This document shows, in pieces, positions 8,709 through 19,069 of a stretch of 64,000 nucleotides of DNA. Source of the DNA: Cardinium endosymbiont cEper1 of Encarsia pergandiella (GTDB lineage Bacteria > Bacteroidota > Bacteroidia > Cytophagales > Amoebophilaceae); the NCBI RefSeq assembly GCF_000304455.1, contig NC_018605.1:728608-792607 (forward strand), given 5' to 3'. The position numbers and the translations under genes are program-made. Below the pieces are notes generated by a model, which worked only from the letters and a program-made list of their open reading frames with translations, made no database searches and was not told where the DNA came from. Positions within the stretch are counted from its first letter, which is position 1, and each line of letters begins with the position of its first letter.

Positions 8709-9647
8709 ATGGCTATTTGTATAAAACATCTCTACTTGAATAGATATAAGATTTTTTATTTGTTTTTTTGTTTAAGCCTATTTTCCTGTACCAATCATAC
8801 AGACGAACCATTTACCATTTTAACCACCACAGGTATGCTGGGAGATGCGGTTAAAAACATTGTTAAAGACGACGCACGTGTAATAAGCTTAATGGGGCCT
8901 GGTATAGACCCTCATACCTATCAAACTACTCAGAAGGATGTACAACAGCTTAAGCATGCCCATATAATATTTTATAATGGTCTTGACTTAGAGGGGAAAA
9001 TGTCTAATTTATTAAAACGAATGGCCCAACAAAGGCAAGTTTATGCCGTTGGTGACGCGCTCGATAAAACACAGCTACTATACGATGGTATGATTGGTGT
9101 AGATCCTCATATCTGGTTTGACGTAAGTATATGGCAAAAAGTGGTTGGTTTTATCAGTCAAAAACTCCAAGCAGCAAGACCTGAGTCAGCAGCCTATTAT
9201 CAAGACAATACAATAGCCTATTTAGAGACTTTAGAGGCATTACATCAATCGGTTATGCGGGAAATTCAATCTATTCCAAAGCAACAACGGGTATTGATTA
9301 CCGCACATGATGCTTTTGGTTACTTTGGAAAGGTTTATGATATAGAAGTAGTTGGCTTACAGGGAATTTCTACTGCATCCGAGTGTGGATTAAAAGACAT
9401 TAAACGTATTGTATCGCTGATTATAAAGCGCAATATTAAAGCAATTTTTTTTGAAACTTCTGTTTCAGACAAGTCGATGCGAGCTGTATTAGAAGGTTGT
9501 GCCCATTATGGACATAAGGTAGCAATAGGAGGGTACCTCTATTCAGATGCACTTGGTGCACCTAGTACTGTAGAAGGAAGCTATTGTGGAATGATCCGTG
9601 CCAATACCATAACAATTGTTAATGCACTTAAAAAAGGTACGCTCTAA
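8709..9647 (+). CDS. Mn/Fe/Zn ABC transporter substrate-binding lipoprotein, copy 1
   Basis: TroA/MntC-type cluster A-I metal-binding protein, 312 residues, anchored as a lipoprotein (lipobox LSLFSC, Cys about residue 27). Putative metal ligands are His in GPGIDPHTY, His in GVDPHIWFD, Glu in ISTASECGL and Asp in YSDALGAP. This His-His-Glu-Asp set is the pattern of manganese/iron binders (PsaA, MntC) rather than zinc binders, which usually have a third His. It lacks the His-rich loop of ZnuA. It follows mntR by 12 bp and is duplicated by the next gene. Confidence 0.88.
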   Translation: MAICIKHLYLNRYKIFYLFFCLSLFSCTNHTDEPFTILTTTGMLGDAVKNIVKDDARVISLMGPGIDPHTYQTTQKDVQQLKHAHIIFYNGLDLEGKMSNLLKRMAQQRQVYAVGDALDKTQLLYDGMIGVDPHIWFDVSIWQKVVGFISQKLQAARPESAAYYQDNTIAYLETLEALHQSVMREIQSIPKQQRVLITAHDAFGYFGKVYDIEVVGLQGISTASECGLKDIKRIVSLIIKRNIKAIFFETSVSDKSMRAVLEGCAHYGHKVAIGGYLYSDALGAPSTVEGSYCGMIRANTITIVNALKKGTL

Positions 9648-9858
9648 AGAGAACATAAAGTAGAGAACATAAAGTCAAAATAAATTACTTCTACAAATAG
9701 TAAAATTATAGGGAAAAAGTTAGCTTTGCATTGTCTCTCCTGTAAAATTACAAGAGGTGCAAAGTAGTATTGGGTCGGCTTATCTAAGCAGTACGAAAGA
9801 TTTAGTAATCTATAACGATCATGGTTCAATCAATAAAGTCTTAAATATACTATTCTCT

Positions 9859-10794
9859 ATGCTGCCCAATCTTACTAAGTCCATATCATCCAATATGTAT
9901 GGCACTGTTTGTCTATTTTTTTCTTTGATTTTATCCTCTTGCGGCACTACTTCAGATGAACCATTTGTTATTTTAACCACTACAGGTATATTGGAAGATG
10001 CCGTTAAAAATATTGTAAAAGACGATGCTCAGGTAGTTAGCCTAATGGGCCCTGGTATAGATCCTCATATCTATCAAACTACTCAAAAAGATATTCAACA
10101 GCTTAGACATGCTCATATAATTTTTTATCATGGTCTTGATTTAGAAGGTAAAATGACTGACTTATTGCAAAAAATGGCCAAAGAGAAAAAAACGTATGCG
10201 GTTAGTGATGCCCTTATGCCAAAGCAGCTCTTATATGAGGATATGTGTGCTGTTGGTATAGATCCTCATATCTGGTTTGATGTAAAGTTATGGCAACAGG
10301 TAGTTGGTTTTATTAGCCAAAAGTTACAAGAAGCAAGACCTGAATCAGCGGCTTACTATCAAAAAAATACATTGGCTTATATCGAAACATTGGAGGCATT
10401 ACATCAAGCCATAACTGTCCAAATGCAGTCTATTCCCTTTAAGCAACGAGTATTAATCACTGCACATGATGCTTTTGGTTATTTTGGTAAGGCTTATAAT
10501 ATAGAAGTAGTTGGCTTACAAGGAATTTCTACTATATCTGAGTGTGGCTTAAAAGATATTAAGCGTATTATAGCCCTTATTATAGCACGGAATGTTAAAG
10601 CGGTTTTTTTTGAAACTTCTGTTTCAGATAGATCGATACGAGCTGTATTAGAAGGTTGTTCCCATTATGGATACAAAGTAGAGATAGGAGGATGCCTTTA
10701 CTCCGATGCACTTGGTGCGCCTGATACTTTAGCATCCACCTATTGTGGCATGATTAGCGCCAATACTACCACGATTGTAAATGCACTGAAATAA
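9859..10794 (+). CDS. Mn/Fe/Zn ABC transporter substrate-binding lipoprotein, copy 2
   Basis: Tandem paralogue of the preceding gene, nearly collinear over its whole length, with the same putative ligands (GIDPHIY, GIDPHIWFD, ISTISECGL, YSDALGAP). The reading frame is open from 9757, but the ATG at 9859 (MLPNLTKSISS) gives a usable n-region before the hydrophobic stretch and lipobox LILSSC. An ATG at 9895 is the alternative. The product is about 311 residues. A 211-bp spacer separates the copies, and the ATPase gene follows 2 bp after its stop. The copies differ mainly in the signal peptide and the segment after residue 105, so they may have diverged in affinity or metal. Confidence 0.86.
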   Translation: MLPNLTKSISSNMYGTVCLFFSLILSSCGTTSDEPFVILTTTGILEDAVKNIVKDDAQVVSLMGPGIDPHIYQTTQKDIQQLRHAHIIFYHGLDLEGKMTDLLQKMAKEKKTYAVSDALMPKQLLYEDMCAVGIDPHIWFDVKLWQQVVGFISQKLQEARPESAAYYQKNTLAYIETLEALHQAITVQMQSIPFKQRVLITAHDAFGYFGKAYNIEVVGLQGISTISECGLKDIKRIIALIIARNVKAVFFETSVSDRSIRAVLEGCSHYGYKVEIGGCLYSDALGAPDTLASTYCGMISANTTTIVNALK

Positions 10795-10796
10795 GG

Positions 10797-11558
10797 ATGA
10801 TACAAACAGATAAGCATATTGTACAGATAAAAGATCTATCTGTTTCTTACCCAAATAGCAAAGTTGTATTGGAAAAAGTTAGTTTTGATTTACCATCACG
10901 TAAAATCATTGGAATAATAGGTCCCAATGGGGCAGGTAAATCTACCCTATTAAAGGTTATTATGGGGCTTATTCCTTATCAACAGGGTGAAATAAAGTTG
11001 TTGGGATCATTTATCCATAAGGTAAGAAGACGGATCAGTTATGTCCCTCAAAAAGAATCAGTAGATTGGGACTTTCCTGCGTCTGTATTTGATATTGCGC
11101 TTTTGGGCAGGTATAATAGATTGCATTTTTTTGAGCGGCCTAATAAAAAAGATAAAACAATAGCTATGCAGTGCTTAGAAGAATTAGGTATCGCACATCT
11201 TGCCAAACAACAAATTGGCGAACTATCTGGAGGACAACAACAAAGGGTGTTTTTAGCTAGGGCTTTGGCCCAAGATGCAGCGTTATATTTTATGGATGAA
11301 CCTTTTACAGGTATAGATATTACTACAGAAAAAATTGTTATTGGACTCTTAAAAAACATGGTGGAAGCAGGTAAAACCATTGTAGTCGTACACCATGATT
11401 TAGGGTCAGTAGATACTTATTTTGATTGGCTGGTCTTGCTCAACCATCAACTTATAGCTGCCGGTGATACAAAGAAGGTCTTTACAGCTGATTTTCTTGA
11501 AACAACTTATCATAGTAGATTGCCTTGCTTGAGGGACCCTTCCAATAAATGCTGGTAG
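10797..11558 (+). CDS. Metal ABC transporter ATP-binding protein
   Basis: MntB/TroB/ZnuC-type ATPase of 253 residues. It has Walker [10 protein letters not shown] (about residue 42), a Q-loop with VPQKESVDWDFP (a hallmark of the manganese/zinc branch), signature LSGGQQQRVFLARAL, Walker B ALYFMDEPF and H-loop VVHHD. It starts 2 bp after the second binding-protein gene (TAAGGATG), so it is translationally coupled. The membrane permease gene that normally follows is missing: the next gene is hslU. The permease must be encoded elsewhere or the system is incomplete. Confidence 0.92.
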   Translation: MIQTDKHIVQIKDLSVSYPNSKVVLEKVSFDLPSRKIIGIIGPNGAGKSTLLKVIMGLIPYQQGEIKLLGSFIHKVRRRISYVPQKESVDWDFPASVFDIALLGRYNRLHFFERPNKKDKTIAMQCLEELGIAHLAKQQIGELSGGQQQRVFLARALAQDAALYFMDEPFTGIDITTEKIVIGLLKNMVEAGKTIVVVHHDLGSVDTYFDWLVLLNHQLIAAGDTKKVFTADFLETTYHSRLPCLRDPSNKCW

Positions 11559-11742
11559 TATTTCCACCGTTCAGGTTGCATAGATAGGGATAGAACCGTT
11601 ATATTAATATAAATATTAGTAAGTTTATTGTATGTTCACGGTTGCATCCGCATAAGCTGCGCTTAATAGTTTTTTATGTAAGACAAATAAAATATATTGC
11701 CATCAAGCAATTTGTATAGACCCAACCAAATTATAAATAACT

Positions 11743-13113
11743 ATGTCAACTGATCAGCAGGCCCTTACACCTCTAGAAATTGTACAAAAACTCGATAAAT
11801 ATATTATCGGCCAAGTAGAAGCCAAACGCAATGTGGCTGTTGCTTTGCGGAATAGATGGCGCAGAATGGAGGTTACGGGCATTTTAAAGGAAGATATTGT
11901 CCCAAATAATATCTTAATGATTGGACCGACTGGGGTAGGCAAAACAGAAATAGCTAGGCGATTGGCTAAAATTGCAAAAGTTCCTTTTGTAAAAGTAGAG
12001 GCCTCCAAATTTACAGAAGTAGGCTATGTTGGACGTGATGTAGAGAGTATGGTAAGGGACTTAGTGGAACGTGCTGTAGCGATGGTAAAGTCAGAAAAAA
12101 TTGAAACAGTCCAGCATAAAGCAGTTGAACAAGTAGAAGAAATTATTTTAGATATATTACTTCCTCCGTTTCAATCAAAAACAAACGAAGAGACCTGTTT
12201 AGATAGTACACAAAGCAGCTATACTACGCGGGAACGATTTCGTGAAAAATTAAGAAGTGGTCAACTGGATCAACAGCAAATAGAAATTAAAATAACTAAG
12301 GCCGTTCCAGCTGGTAATGTCAATAGTCTAGGGTCAGGTCCTTCCATGGAAGAAGGATTGGTAATGAACTTTCAGGATATGCTGAGCAGTTTTTTACCCA
12401 AACAAACTAAAAAAATAAAAGTTAGTATTGCAGAGGCACGCACCTTACTATTGACAGAAGAAACAGCCAAGCTTATTGATATGAATGCCGTTAAGGAAGA
12501 AGCCTTAGCAAGAGCTAGCCATTCCGGTATTATTTTTATAGATGAAATAGATAAAATTGCCCACACTGGTCAAGGCAATGGTCCAGGTGTAAGTCGGGAA
12601 GGTGTTCAGCGCGATCTTTTACCCATTGTAGAAGGCAGTACAGTACAGACCAAACATGGTCCCATTCAGACAGATCATATTCTTTTTATTGGAGCAGGTG
12701 CTTTTCATATGGCCAAACCATCTGACCTCATTCCAGAGTTACAAGGTCGCTTTCCGATTCGTGTAACTTTAGAAAATCTTTCACAAAAGGATTTTTATAA
12801 GATTCTAGATGAACCTAAAAGTGCATTACCCATCCAGTATCAAGCATTGTTAGCTGTAGAAAACGTTAGGCTAGATTTTAGTCCAGAAGCCAAACAAGAA
12901 ATTGCCGCCACTGCCTATCTCCTCAATGAAGAGATAGAAAATATTGGTGCGAGGCGGTTGCAAACTGTGATGAGTCATCTATTAACGCCTATTCTATTTG
13001 ATGTTCCAGATACGATTAGGCCCAATACCGCCATTACCATCACCAAAACAATGGTCCAAGAATCGCTGGCTGACTTACTAAAACAGAAAGACCTTAGTGC
13101 GTACATTTTATAA
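11743..13113 (+). CDS. hslU: HslU (ClpY) ATPase of the HslUV protease
   Basis: Unfoldase ring of the cytoplasmic HslUV protease. The 456 residues show the N-domain LTPLEIVQKLDKYIIGQ, Walker A GPTGVGKTE (about residue 65), the HslU-specific FTEVGYVGRDVE pore region, the variable I-domain (about 110-240), Walker B IIFIDEIDKIA, and the C-terminal DLSAYIL tail that docks into HslV. All features expected for HslU rather than ClpX are present. hslV is not adjacent, although the two are usually together. Confidence 0.95.
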   Translation: MSTDQQALTPLEIVQKLDKYIIGQVEAKRNVAVALRNRWRRMEVTGILKEDIVPNNILMIGPTGVGKTEIARRLAKIAKVPFVKVEASKFTEVGYVGRDVESMVRDLVERAVAMVKSEKIETVQHKAVEQVEEIILDILLPPFQSKTNEETCLDSTQSSYTTRERFREKLRSGQLDQQQIEIKITKAVPAGNVNSLGSGPSMEEGLVMNFQDMLSSFLPKQTKKIKVSIAEARTLLLTEETAKLIDMNAVKEEALARASHSGIIFIDEIDKIAHTGQGNGPGVSREGVQRDLLPIVEGSTVQTKHGPIQTDHILFIGAGAFHMAKPSDLIPELQGRFPIRVTLENLSQKDFYKILDEPKSALPIQYQALLAVENVRLDFSPEAKQEIAATAYLLNEEIENIGARRLQTVMSHLLTPILFDVPDTIRPNTAITITKTMVQESLADLLKQKDLSAYIL

Positions 13114-13249
13114 CGTATGCTACTTGCAAGCCACTTTTTTGTAGCCTCTATTGCCCAACATAGACCATCTATTGAAGATGTATATCCTATTTTTTGCTTA
13201 TATTTAAGGGCTACTCCCTATAAGATTAACATAGTAATTGCTACACTAT

Positions 13250-14554
13250 ATGGCGTTTTTTATTAAGACCATCCAATTTTTAGCCGCTCTATTCATCATA
13301 GTTGGTATACATGAATTGGGCCATTTGCTTTTTGCTAAGCTATTTAAAATGCGCGTCAATAGCTATATGATTGGATTTCCTCCTAAACTATTTAAAGTCA
13401 AGTGGGGTGAAACAGAATATGCCTTAGGATCGATTCCCTTAGGTGGAGCCGTTCAGATTGCAGGTATGGTGGATGAATCGTTGGCCATTGATGATTTGGA
13501 AAATAGTCCACAACCTTGGGAATTTCGTTCAAAGCCAGCCTGGCAGCGCTGCCTCACTATATTGGGTGGTATTATCTTTAACCTACTCAGTGGCATATGC
13601 ATATGGATTGGTTTAACTTATATAATGGGCAATACCTATTTACCTAAAGATGAAGTAAATAAATATGGCATCATACCAAGTGCACTAGCTAGAGAAATGG
13701 GCTTTAAAACAGGGGATAAAATTTTCAAAATCAATGGAAAAAATTTTGATGATTTTAATGATGTTGTATCACCCAGCTTTTTACTCCGTAGTAAAAGCTA
13801 TTATACCATCAACAGAGATGGTCAGCTATTCACACTACCCATTCCAGAAAAGCTCCTAGAAAGCTTATCAGATATAAAAAAAGATTTTTTTATAAGGCCC
13901 ATTTTTCCCTGCTTGATTCACTCCGTTCGCCCAAATAGTAGTGCTACCCTAGCAGGCCTAATGGCTGGAGATCAAATTATTGAGTTAGCAGGCCAATCTA
14001 CCCTTGATCTATATAGCTTAATAAGGATAGTTAAAACTTGTTTGGATAAAACAGTTGAAGTAGTCTATTTGCGGAATGGCATAAAAATGGGTACCCAGGT
14101 CCAAATAGGCCAAGAAGGATTAGGTATTGAATTGGCTCAGCCTAAATATAGACAACTACATTATTCATTTGTAGCATCTATTCCCATTGGTCTAAAAAAA
14201 GCTTTAGAGTTGATGGAATGCCATTTTTTAACCATATGGAAATTAATCACAGGAAAACTTGCTTTAAAAAAATCGTTGGGTGGTCCGATTAGCATAGCCC
14301 AAAATTTTGACAACGAATTTATTGGATATAAATTCTGGACCCTGGTTGCCTTGTTATCCATCATGATTGGTTTAATCAACTTACTGCCTATTCCAGCATT
14401 AGATGGAGGACATGCTTTATGTATATTGTATGAAGTGCTATCTGGCAGAAAACTTTCTGATAAGTTTTTACAAAGCACTCAAAAACTCGGCATGATCCTT
14501 ATGCTTTTACTTATGCTTTATGCATTGGGTAATGATATTCGTAAGCTATTATAA
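13250..14554 (+). CDS. rseP: RIP metalloprotease RseP
   Basis: Site-2-type intramembrane zinc protease of the inner membrane, 434 residues. It has HELGH at residues 21-25 in the first membrane segment, PDZ domains in the middle (SVRPNSSATLAGLMAGDQII near 225) and the second active-site motif NLLPIPALDGGH near 380, with membrane helices after it. The start is set at ATG 13250 (MAFFIKTIQF); an in-frame TTG at 13238 would add four residues. It cleaves membrane-anchored regulators or signal peptide remnants; the local substrate is unknown. Confidence 0.93.
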   Translation: MAFFIKTIQFLAALFIIVGIHELGHLLFAKLFKMRVNSYMIGFPPKLFKVKWGETEYALGSIPLGGAVQIAGMVDESLAIDDLENSPQPWEFRSKPAWQRCLTILGGIIFNLLSGICIWIGLTYIMGNTYLPKDEVNKYGIIPSALAREMGFKTGDKIFKINGKNFDDFNDVVSPSFLLRSKSYYTINRDGQLFTLPIPEKLLESLSDIKKDFFIRPIFPCLIHSVRPNSSATLAGLMAGDQIIELAGQSTLDLYSLIRIVKTCLDKTVEVVYLRNGIKMGTQVQIGQEGLGIELAQPKYRQLHYSFVASIPIGLKKALELMECHFLTIWKLITGKLALKKSLGGPISIAQNFDNEFIGYKFWTLVALLSIMIGLINLLPIPALDGGHALCILYEVLSGRKLSDKFLQSTQKLGMILMLLLMLYALGNDIRKLL

Positions 14555-14657
14555 GTAGTTTTATAACCATATTATTTTTTACTTTTTGGCATAGTATTTA
14601 AGTATACAATCATATAAGTCATGCTAAAAAGGTAAATTAGGAATCATTTATAACCAT

Positions 14658-17144
14658 ATGTACTTCAATAAATCACTAGTAATGGATGGGGGGCTTGCTT
14701 CTGCATGGGGTGAGGACGGCATAGGCGGTATGGTAGAACTGATTGTCTCTGATGAAAAAGAACAGCTCTCTGATGACCACACCCAAGGTAGAATACCCTT
14801 GTTGGCACTTCGTAATATGGTTCTTTTTCCTAACGTTGTCGTCCCTATTTCCGTTAAAGAAAGGCAGGCGATGCATTTGATAGAAGTCATACATGAAAAA
14901 GATGGTCTATTGGGCATCATTGCACAGCGCAACCCAGAAAACTTTGAAGGTAAACAAACGGATGTATATCCAATAGGTACACTAGCTAAAATTATTAAAA
15001 TCATTAATTTACCAAATGGTAAAACAATTGCTTTGGTACATGGCAAACAAAAATTTCAAACCATTCAACTCTTTACAGAGTCATTAGGATTAGAAGCTAC
15101 TATTCAGCTATTAAAAGATCACCCTTATAAGGAAGACAAAAAAGTTCTTGCCCTTATGCAATCCTTAAAAGATGTAGCAATTAAGATTCTTAAATTTCGA
15201 CCTGATGGTTCTGGTGAAGCACAGGCCATGCTAACCAATATTAAAAGTCTTGATTTTCTTACCTATTTTTTGGCTTCTAATTTAAATACAGATATCCACT
15301 ACAAGCAAAAGTTACTAGAGTTAAGTAATAGCACCAAGCGAGCCAATTTGCTCTTAAAACATCTTTTAAGAGAATTAGAAATCTCAGAGCTTAAAAAAGA
15401 GATTCAAGATAAAGTACACTCTGATATTAGTCAGCAACAACGAGATTATTACTTAAGGCAACAGGTTAAAGTGCTACAGGATGAACTAGGCGAAAACGAG
15501 GGTTCAGACGAAATTGATAGATTACGTGAAAAAGGAAATAAAAAACAATGGCCTAAAGAGGTAGCCAATTATTTTAAAAAGGCATTGGAAAAAGCTGAAC
15601 GGATGAGCCCACACAGTCCAGATTATTCCATTAGCATCAACCATGCAGAGCTGCTCGTAGAGTTGCCTTGGGAGCACTATACCAAAGACAATTTAGACCT
15701 AACCCGGGCCAAAAAGATTTTTGATGCAGACCACTATGGTATTGAAAAAGTCAAAGAGCGCCTTTTAGAATTTTTAGCAGTTGTACGGCTAAAAAAAAAT
15801 ATGAAGGGACCTATTTTATGTTTATGTGGTCCTCCTGGAGTAGGAAAAACTTCTTTAGGAAAGTCTATTGCTAAAGCAATGGGTAGGAAGTATGCACGTA
15901 TTGCACTAGGTGGGCTAAATGATGAAGCAGAAATACGTGGACATAGAAAAACCTATATTGGTGCAATGGCTGGAAAAATTATCTATAACATTCAAAAAAG
16001 TGGTTCATCTAATCCGGTTATTGTACTAGATGAAGTAGATAAAATAGATGGCATGCGTGGAGATCCAGCATCTGCACTACTAGAAGTGCTAGATCCAGAA
16101 CAAAACAATGCTTTTGTGGACCATTTTTTGGAAGTGCCATATGATCTTTCTAAAATTCTATTTGTAGCCACTGCCAATTCAATGGATCGTATTCCATCTG
16201 CTTTACAGGACAGAATGGAAGTCATTGAAGTAAGTGGCTATCTTCTAGAAGAAAAGATAGAAATTGCAAAAAAATATCTCTTCCCCAAACAAAGAAAAGA
16301 ACATGGCCTTAAAGCTACTGATCTAGCCATACAAGATGATGCTTTGGCCACTATTATAGCAAGTTATACGCGTGAATCTGGCGTACGTGAACTATCTCGT
16401 CAAATAGCAAATATTTGCAGAAAGAGCGCAAAATCGATTGCTTTAGCGGAAACTTATACTAAAAAAATCAAACCAACTGATGTTATTGCTTTACTTGGCC
16501 CAGAGCCATTTGATCAAACACCTTATCAAACCACATCCTTACCTGGTGTTTCGATTGGGTTAGCCTGGACGGCTGCTGGTGGTGAAATTCTCTTTATAGA
16601 ATCTGTCTTGAGTAAAGGAAAAGGAAGGATTAATTTGTCTGGTCATTTAGGAGAAGTTATGAAAGAATCTGCTATGACAGCGCTTTCTTACTTAAAAGCG
16701 AATGACCAGTACCTTGATGTATCACATGGTGTATTTGAAAATTATGATCTACACATTCATGTGCCTTCTGGGGCAGTCCCTAAGGATGGTCCCTCTGCAG
16801 GCATTACCCTTTTTACCTCATTGGCGTCTTTATATACGCAAAAAAAGGTAAAAGACTGTTTGGCTATGACAGGGGAAATTACCTTACGTGGCGAAGTACT
16901 ACCAGTAGGTGGTATTAAAGAAAAAATTCTAGCTGCAAAACGTGTAGGTATGAAAGAGATTATACTCAGCAGCAAAAACAAAAAAGATGTACAAGAAATA
17001 AAAGCAATTTACCGTGAAAGTTTAATATTTCATTATGTAGATTCTGTAGATCAGGTCTATCGCTTGGCACTTCAAGAAAATAAAATAGCTAATCCCAAAG
17101 TTTGGGATGGCAGTTTAGCTGAACCCATAACGGAAAAAAAATAA
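14658..17144 (+). CDS. lon: ATP-dependent protease Lon
   Basis: Cytoplasmic AAA+ serine protease, 828 residues. The N-terminal substrate domain starts at [19 protein letters not shown] (about residue 45). A coiled linker follows, then the AAA module with Walker [13 protein letters not shown] (about 395) and Walker [13 protein letters not shown]. The C-terminal protease domain contains the catalytic Ser in [10 protein letters not shown] and a Lys about 40 residues later. Length and order are canonical. An ATG 24 bp downstream (MDGGLASAW) is an alternative start. Confidence 0.96.
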   Translation: MYFNKSLVMDGGLASAWGEDGIGGMVELIVSDEKEQLSDDHTQGRIPLLALRNMVLFPNVVVPISVKERQAMHLIEVIHEKDGLLGIIAQRNPENFEGKQTDVYPIGTLAKIIKIINLPNGKTIALVHGKQKFQTIQLFTESLGLEATIQLLKDHPYKEDKKVLALMQSLKDVAIKILKFRPDGSGEAQAMLTNIKSLDFLTYFLASNLNTDIHYKQKLLELSNSTKRANLLLKHLLRELEISELKKEIQDKVHSDISQQQRDYYLRQQVKVLQDELGENEGSDEIDRLREKGNKKQWPKEVANYFKKALEKAERMSPHSPDYSISINHAELLVELPWEHYTKDNLDLTRAKKIFDADHYGIEKVKERLLEFLAVVRLKKNMKGPILCLCGPPGVGKTSLGKSIAKAMGRKYARIALGGLNDEAEIRGHRKTYIGAMAGKIIYNIQKSGSSNPVIVLDEVDKIDGMRGDPASALLEVLDPEQNNAFVDHFLEVPYDLSKILFVATANSMDRIPSALQDRMEVIEVSGYLLEEKIEIAKKYLFPKQRKEHGLKATDLAIQDDALATIIASYTRESGVRELSRQIANICRKSAKSIALAETYTKKIKPTDVIALLGPEPFDQTPYQTTSLPGVSIGLAWTAAGGEILFIESVLSKGKGRINLSGHLGEVMKESAMTALSYLKANDQYLDVSHGVFENYDLHIHVPSGAVPKDGPSAGITLFTSLASLYTQKKVKDCLAMTGEITLRGEVLPVGGIKEKILAAKRVGMKEIILSSKNKKDVQEIKAIYRESLIFHYVDSVDQVYRLALQENKIANPKVWDGSLAEPITEKK

Positions 17145-17225
17145 ACCATTTAAGCACATTTTTTTGATTAAAAAGTATCTCTATATCTTTGGATAGCAAG
17201 GCTACCATCTAAAATCCAAATACTT

Positions 17226-18362
17226 ATGCGTTATTACGTTATTGCGGGTGAGCACTCTGGAGATATGCATGGAGCTGATTTGATTAGACACATCAAATCA
17301 ATAGATCACTACGCCGATTTTTGGTGTTGTGGAGGAACTGCTATGTCTCAAGCTATGGGTAGGCCTTGCAGTGTAGACGGTTCAAAAATGGCCTATATGG
17401 GGATAGATTTTTTAAAAAGGTGGTATACCCTATGGCAGTTGCTAAAGTTTTGCCAAAAAAGTCTAAAGCACTACCAGCCAACTGTCGTTCTTTTAATTGA
17501 CTACAGTGGCTTCAATATGAGGCTTGCTGCATTTGCTAAAAAAAATGGATTTCTAGTACACTACTATATACCGCCTAAAATCTGGGCACATGGTCAAAAA
17601 AGAATTGCAAAAATCAAGCAAAATGTAGACCACATATGGTCCATTCTACCTTTTGAAGTAGCCTATTATCATGCACAGGGCTACCATACAATTGACTATG
17701 TCGGCAATCCATTGATTCAAAAAGTTGCCGATCATGCCATCAATCCCTTTTTTAAGGCAGAAAATCGCCTCGACCATCGTCCGATTATAGCCCTATTACC
17801 CGGCAGTAGATTGGATGAAATTCATCGTTTATTGCCTCTAATGGTTGCGCAGGCAGCCCATTTTAAAGGCTATCAGTTTGTAGTAGCTGGATTAAGTATT
17901 ATTCCAAACAGTTTGTATGAAGCACTATGCCCACCTACGGTTCAAGTTATTTATGACCAAAGCTATGACCTAATGGCCGTTGCAAAGGTGGCGGTGATTG
18001 CTGCTGGAACCGCTAGTTTAGAAGCTGCTTTATTTAATCTTGCACAAATAGTGGTCTATAAGTTCCATCCATTGGCCTATTGTTTTTATAAAACCATTAT
18101 TACGGTAGATTACATCTCTTTGGTTAACCTTTTGATGGATCATCCGGTTGTTCCAGAACTCATTCAATATCAACTAACAGACAAAAAGCTCTATGCTACT
18201 TTAACCAACCTACTATCGGACAATGGTAGGACTAAACAACAAGCAGCCTATCCAGCAGTTCACCGATTGCTGAGTCCAAAAAATGGCGCTGCAATAGCTG
18301 CAAAGTCCATAGTAGCCCACGCCAAACAGTTCCTTCAAAACCAACAAAATAATGGAAAATAA
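17226..18362 (+). CDS. lpxB: Lipid-A-disaccharide synthase
   Basis: GT19 glycosyltransferase joining UDP-diacylglucosamine and lipid X at the inner membrane. The 378 residues carry AGEHSGDMHGADLI at the N terminus, VLLIDYSGFNMRLA (about 88-101), YYIPPKIWAHGQKR, ILPFEVAYY, DYVGNPLI and the C-terminal donor-site LLPGSRLDEI and GTASLEAAL. The PPKIWAH stretch differs slightly from the usual APSVWAW-type sequence but keeps the pattern. Other lpx genes are not in this window. The stop overlaps the ruvX start by 11 bp, so the two are coupled. Confidence 0.92.
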   Translation: MRYYVIAGEHSGDMHGADLIRHIKSIDHYADFWCCGGTAMSQAMGRPCSVDGSKMAYMGIDFLKRWYTLWQLLKFCQKSLKHYQPTVVLLIDYSGFNMRLAAFAKKNGFLVHYYIPPKIWAHGQKRIAKIKQNVDHIWSILPFEVAYYHAQGYHTIDYVGNPLIQKVADHAINPFFKAENRLDHRPIIALLPGSRLDEIHRLLPLMVAQAAHFKGYQFVVAGLSIIPNSLYEALCPPTVQVIYDQSYDLMAVAKVAVIAAGTASLEAALFNLAQIVVYKFHPLAYCFYKTIITVDYISLVNLLMDHPVVPELIQYQLTDKKLYATLTNLLSDNGRTKQQAAYPAVHRLLSPKNGAAIAAKSIVAHAKQFLQNQQNNGK

Positions 18363-18783
18363 ATTGGGTAGGATTATCGCCATAGATTATGGGCTCAAAC
18401 GGGTCGGTATTGCTGTAACAGATCCTTTACAAATAATTGCTACCCCTTTGACAACAATTGCTGCCCCTATTTTATTTCCTTTTTTAAAGGATTATCTCGA
18501 ACAAGAAAATGTAGTCACCTTTGTGATGGGTATGCCCAACTATTTGAATGGCAAACCTTCTACAATGGGTAAGATCATAAAACAGATCGCCACGCAATTA
18601 AAAAAAGCTTTTCCAGCCCAAAGTTTTTATTACCAAGATGAACGATTTACTTCTAAGTTGGCTTTACAAGGACTCTACCAAGCTGGCTATTCTAAAAAGG
18701 ATAGAGCAGATAAAAGCAATATAGATAAGGTAAGTGCTGCAATTCTCTTACAATCTTTTTTAAATCAACAGATAGTTGTATGA
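18352..18783 (+). CDS. ruvX: RuvX/YqgF Holliday junction resolvase-like protein
   Basis: RNase H-fold nuclease of the YqgF family, 143 residues, with roles in pre-16S rRNA processing and recombination. It shows the N-terminal IAIDYGLKRVGIAVTD with the first catalytic Asp, VMGMPNYLNGKPS, FYYQDERFTSKLA with the acidic Glu, and the C-terminal DKVSAAILLQSFL Asp. Its ATG lies inside the end of lpxB (11-bp overlap). The length is typical. Confidence 0.92.
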   Translation: MENKLGRIIAIDYGLKRVGIAVTDPLQIIATPLTTIAAPILFPFLKDYLEQENVVTFVMGMPNYLNGKPSTMGKIIKQIATQLKKAFPAQSFYYQDERFTSKLALQGLYQAGYSKKDRADKSNIDKVSAAILLQSFLNQQIVV

Positions 18784-18936
18784 TGCCAACCACAACTTTT
18801 TACAGGCAGCCTGTTTGGATGACTCGAATGGCATCTTTATAATACATATCCAATATGCTCTGCTGCGTGATCATTATCTTGTCCATGATGGTTTAGACAG
18901 ACAGAGCCGTTGTGTACAATTTTTATTTTTTTTGCT

Positions 18937-18944
18937 TATATTTG
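18937..18944 (+). promoter_or_regulatory. Putative -7 box for tRNA-His
   Basis: TATATTTG fits the Bacteroidota -7 consensus TAnnTTTG and lies 51 bp before the tRNA. The nearest TTG (18910-18912) is 24 bp upstream, a little far for a consensus -33 element. Confidence 0.4.
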
Positions 18945-18994
18945 ACCCAATCAAGTTATCTATTGGCTCAATAGCTTGATAGATCTGGTTTTAT

Positions 18995-19069
18995 GGTGAA
19001 TGTAGCTCAGCTGGTTAGAGCATTGGTTTGTGGTACCAAGGGTCGCGGGTTCGAACCCCGTCTTTCACC
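18995..19069 (+). tRNA. tRNA-His (anticodon GTG)
   Basis: Cloverleaf with acceptor GTGAATG/CTTTCAC plus the extra G(-1) pairing with C73 that marks histidine tRNAs. The D arm is GCTC/GAGC, the anticodon stem TTGGT/ACCAA encloses TTGTGGT (anticodon GTG), and the T arm is GCGGG-TTCGAAC-CCCGT. There is a T-T mismatch at acceptor pair 6:67. CCA is not fully encoded. Confidence 0.95.

Noticed and set aside
18776-18979. 67-codon ORF after ruvX
   Set aside because: Lies in the spacer before tRNA-His, covers its probable promoter, and has no recognisable sequence.
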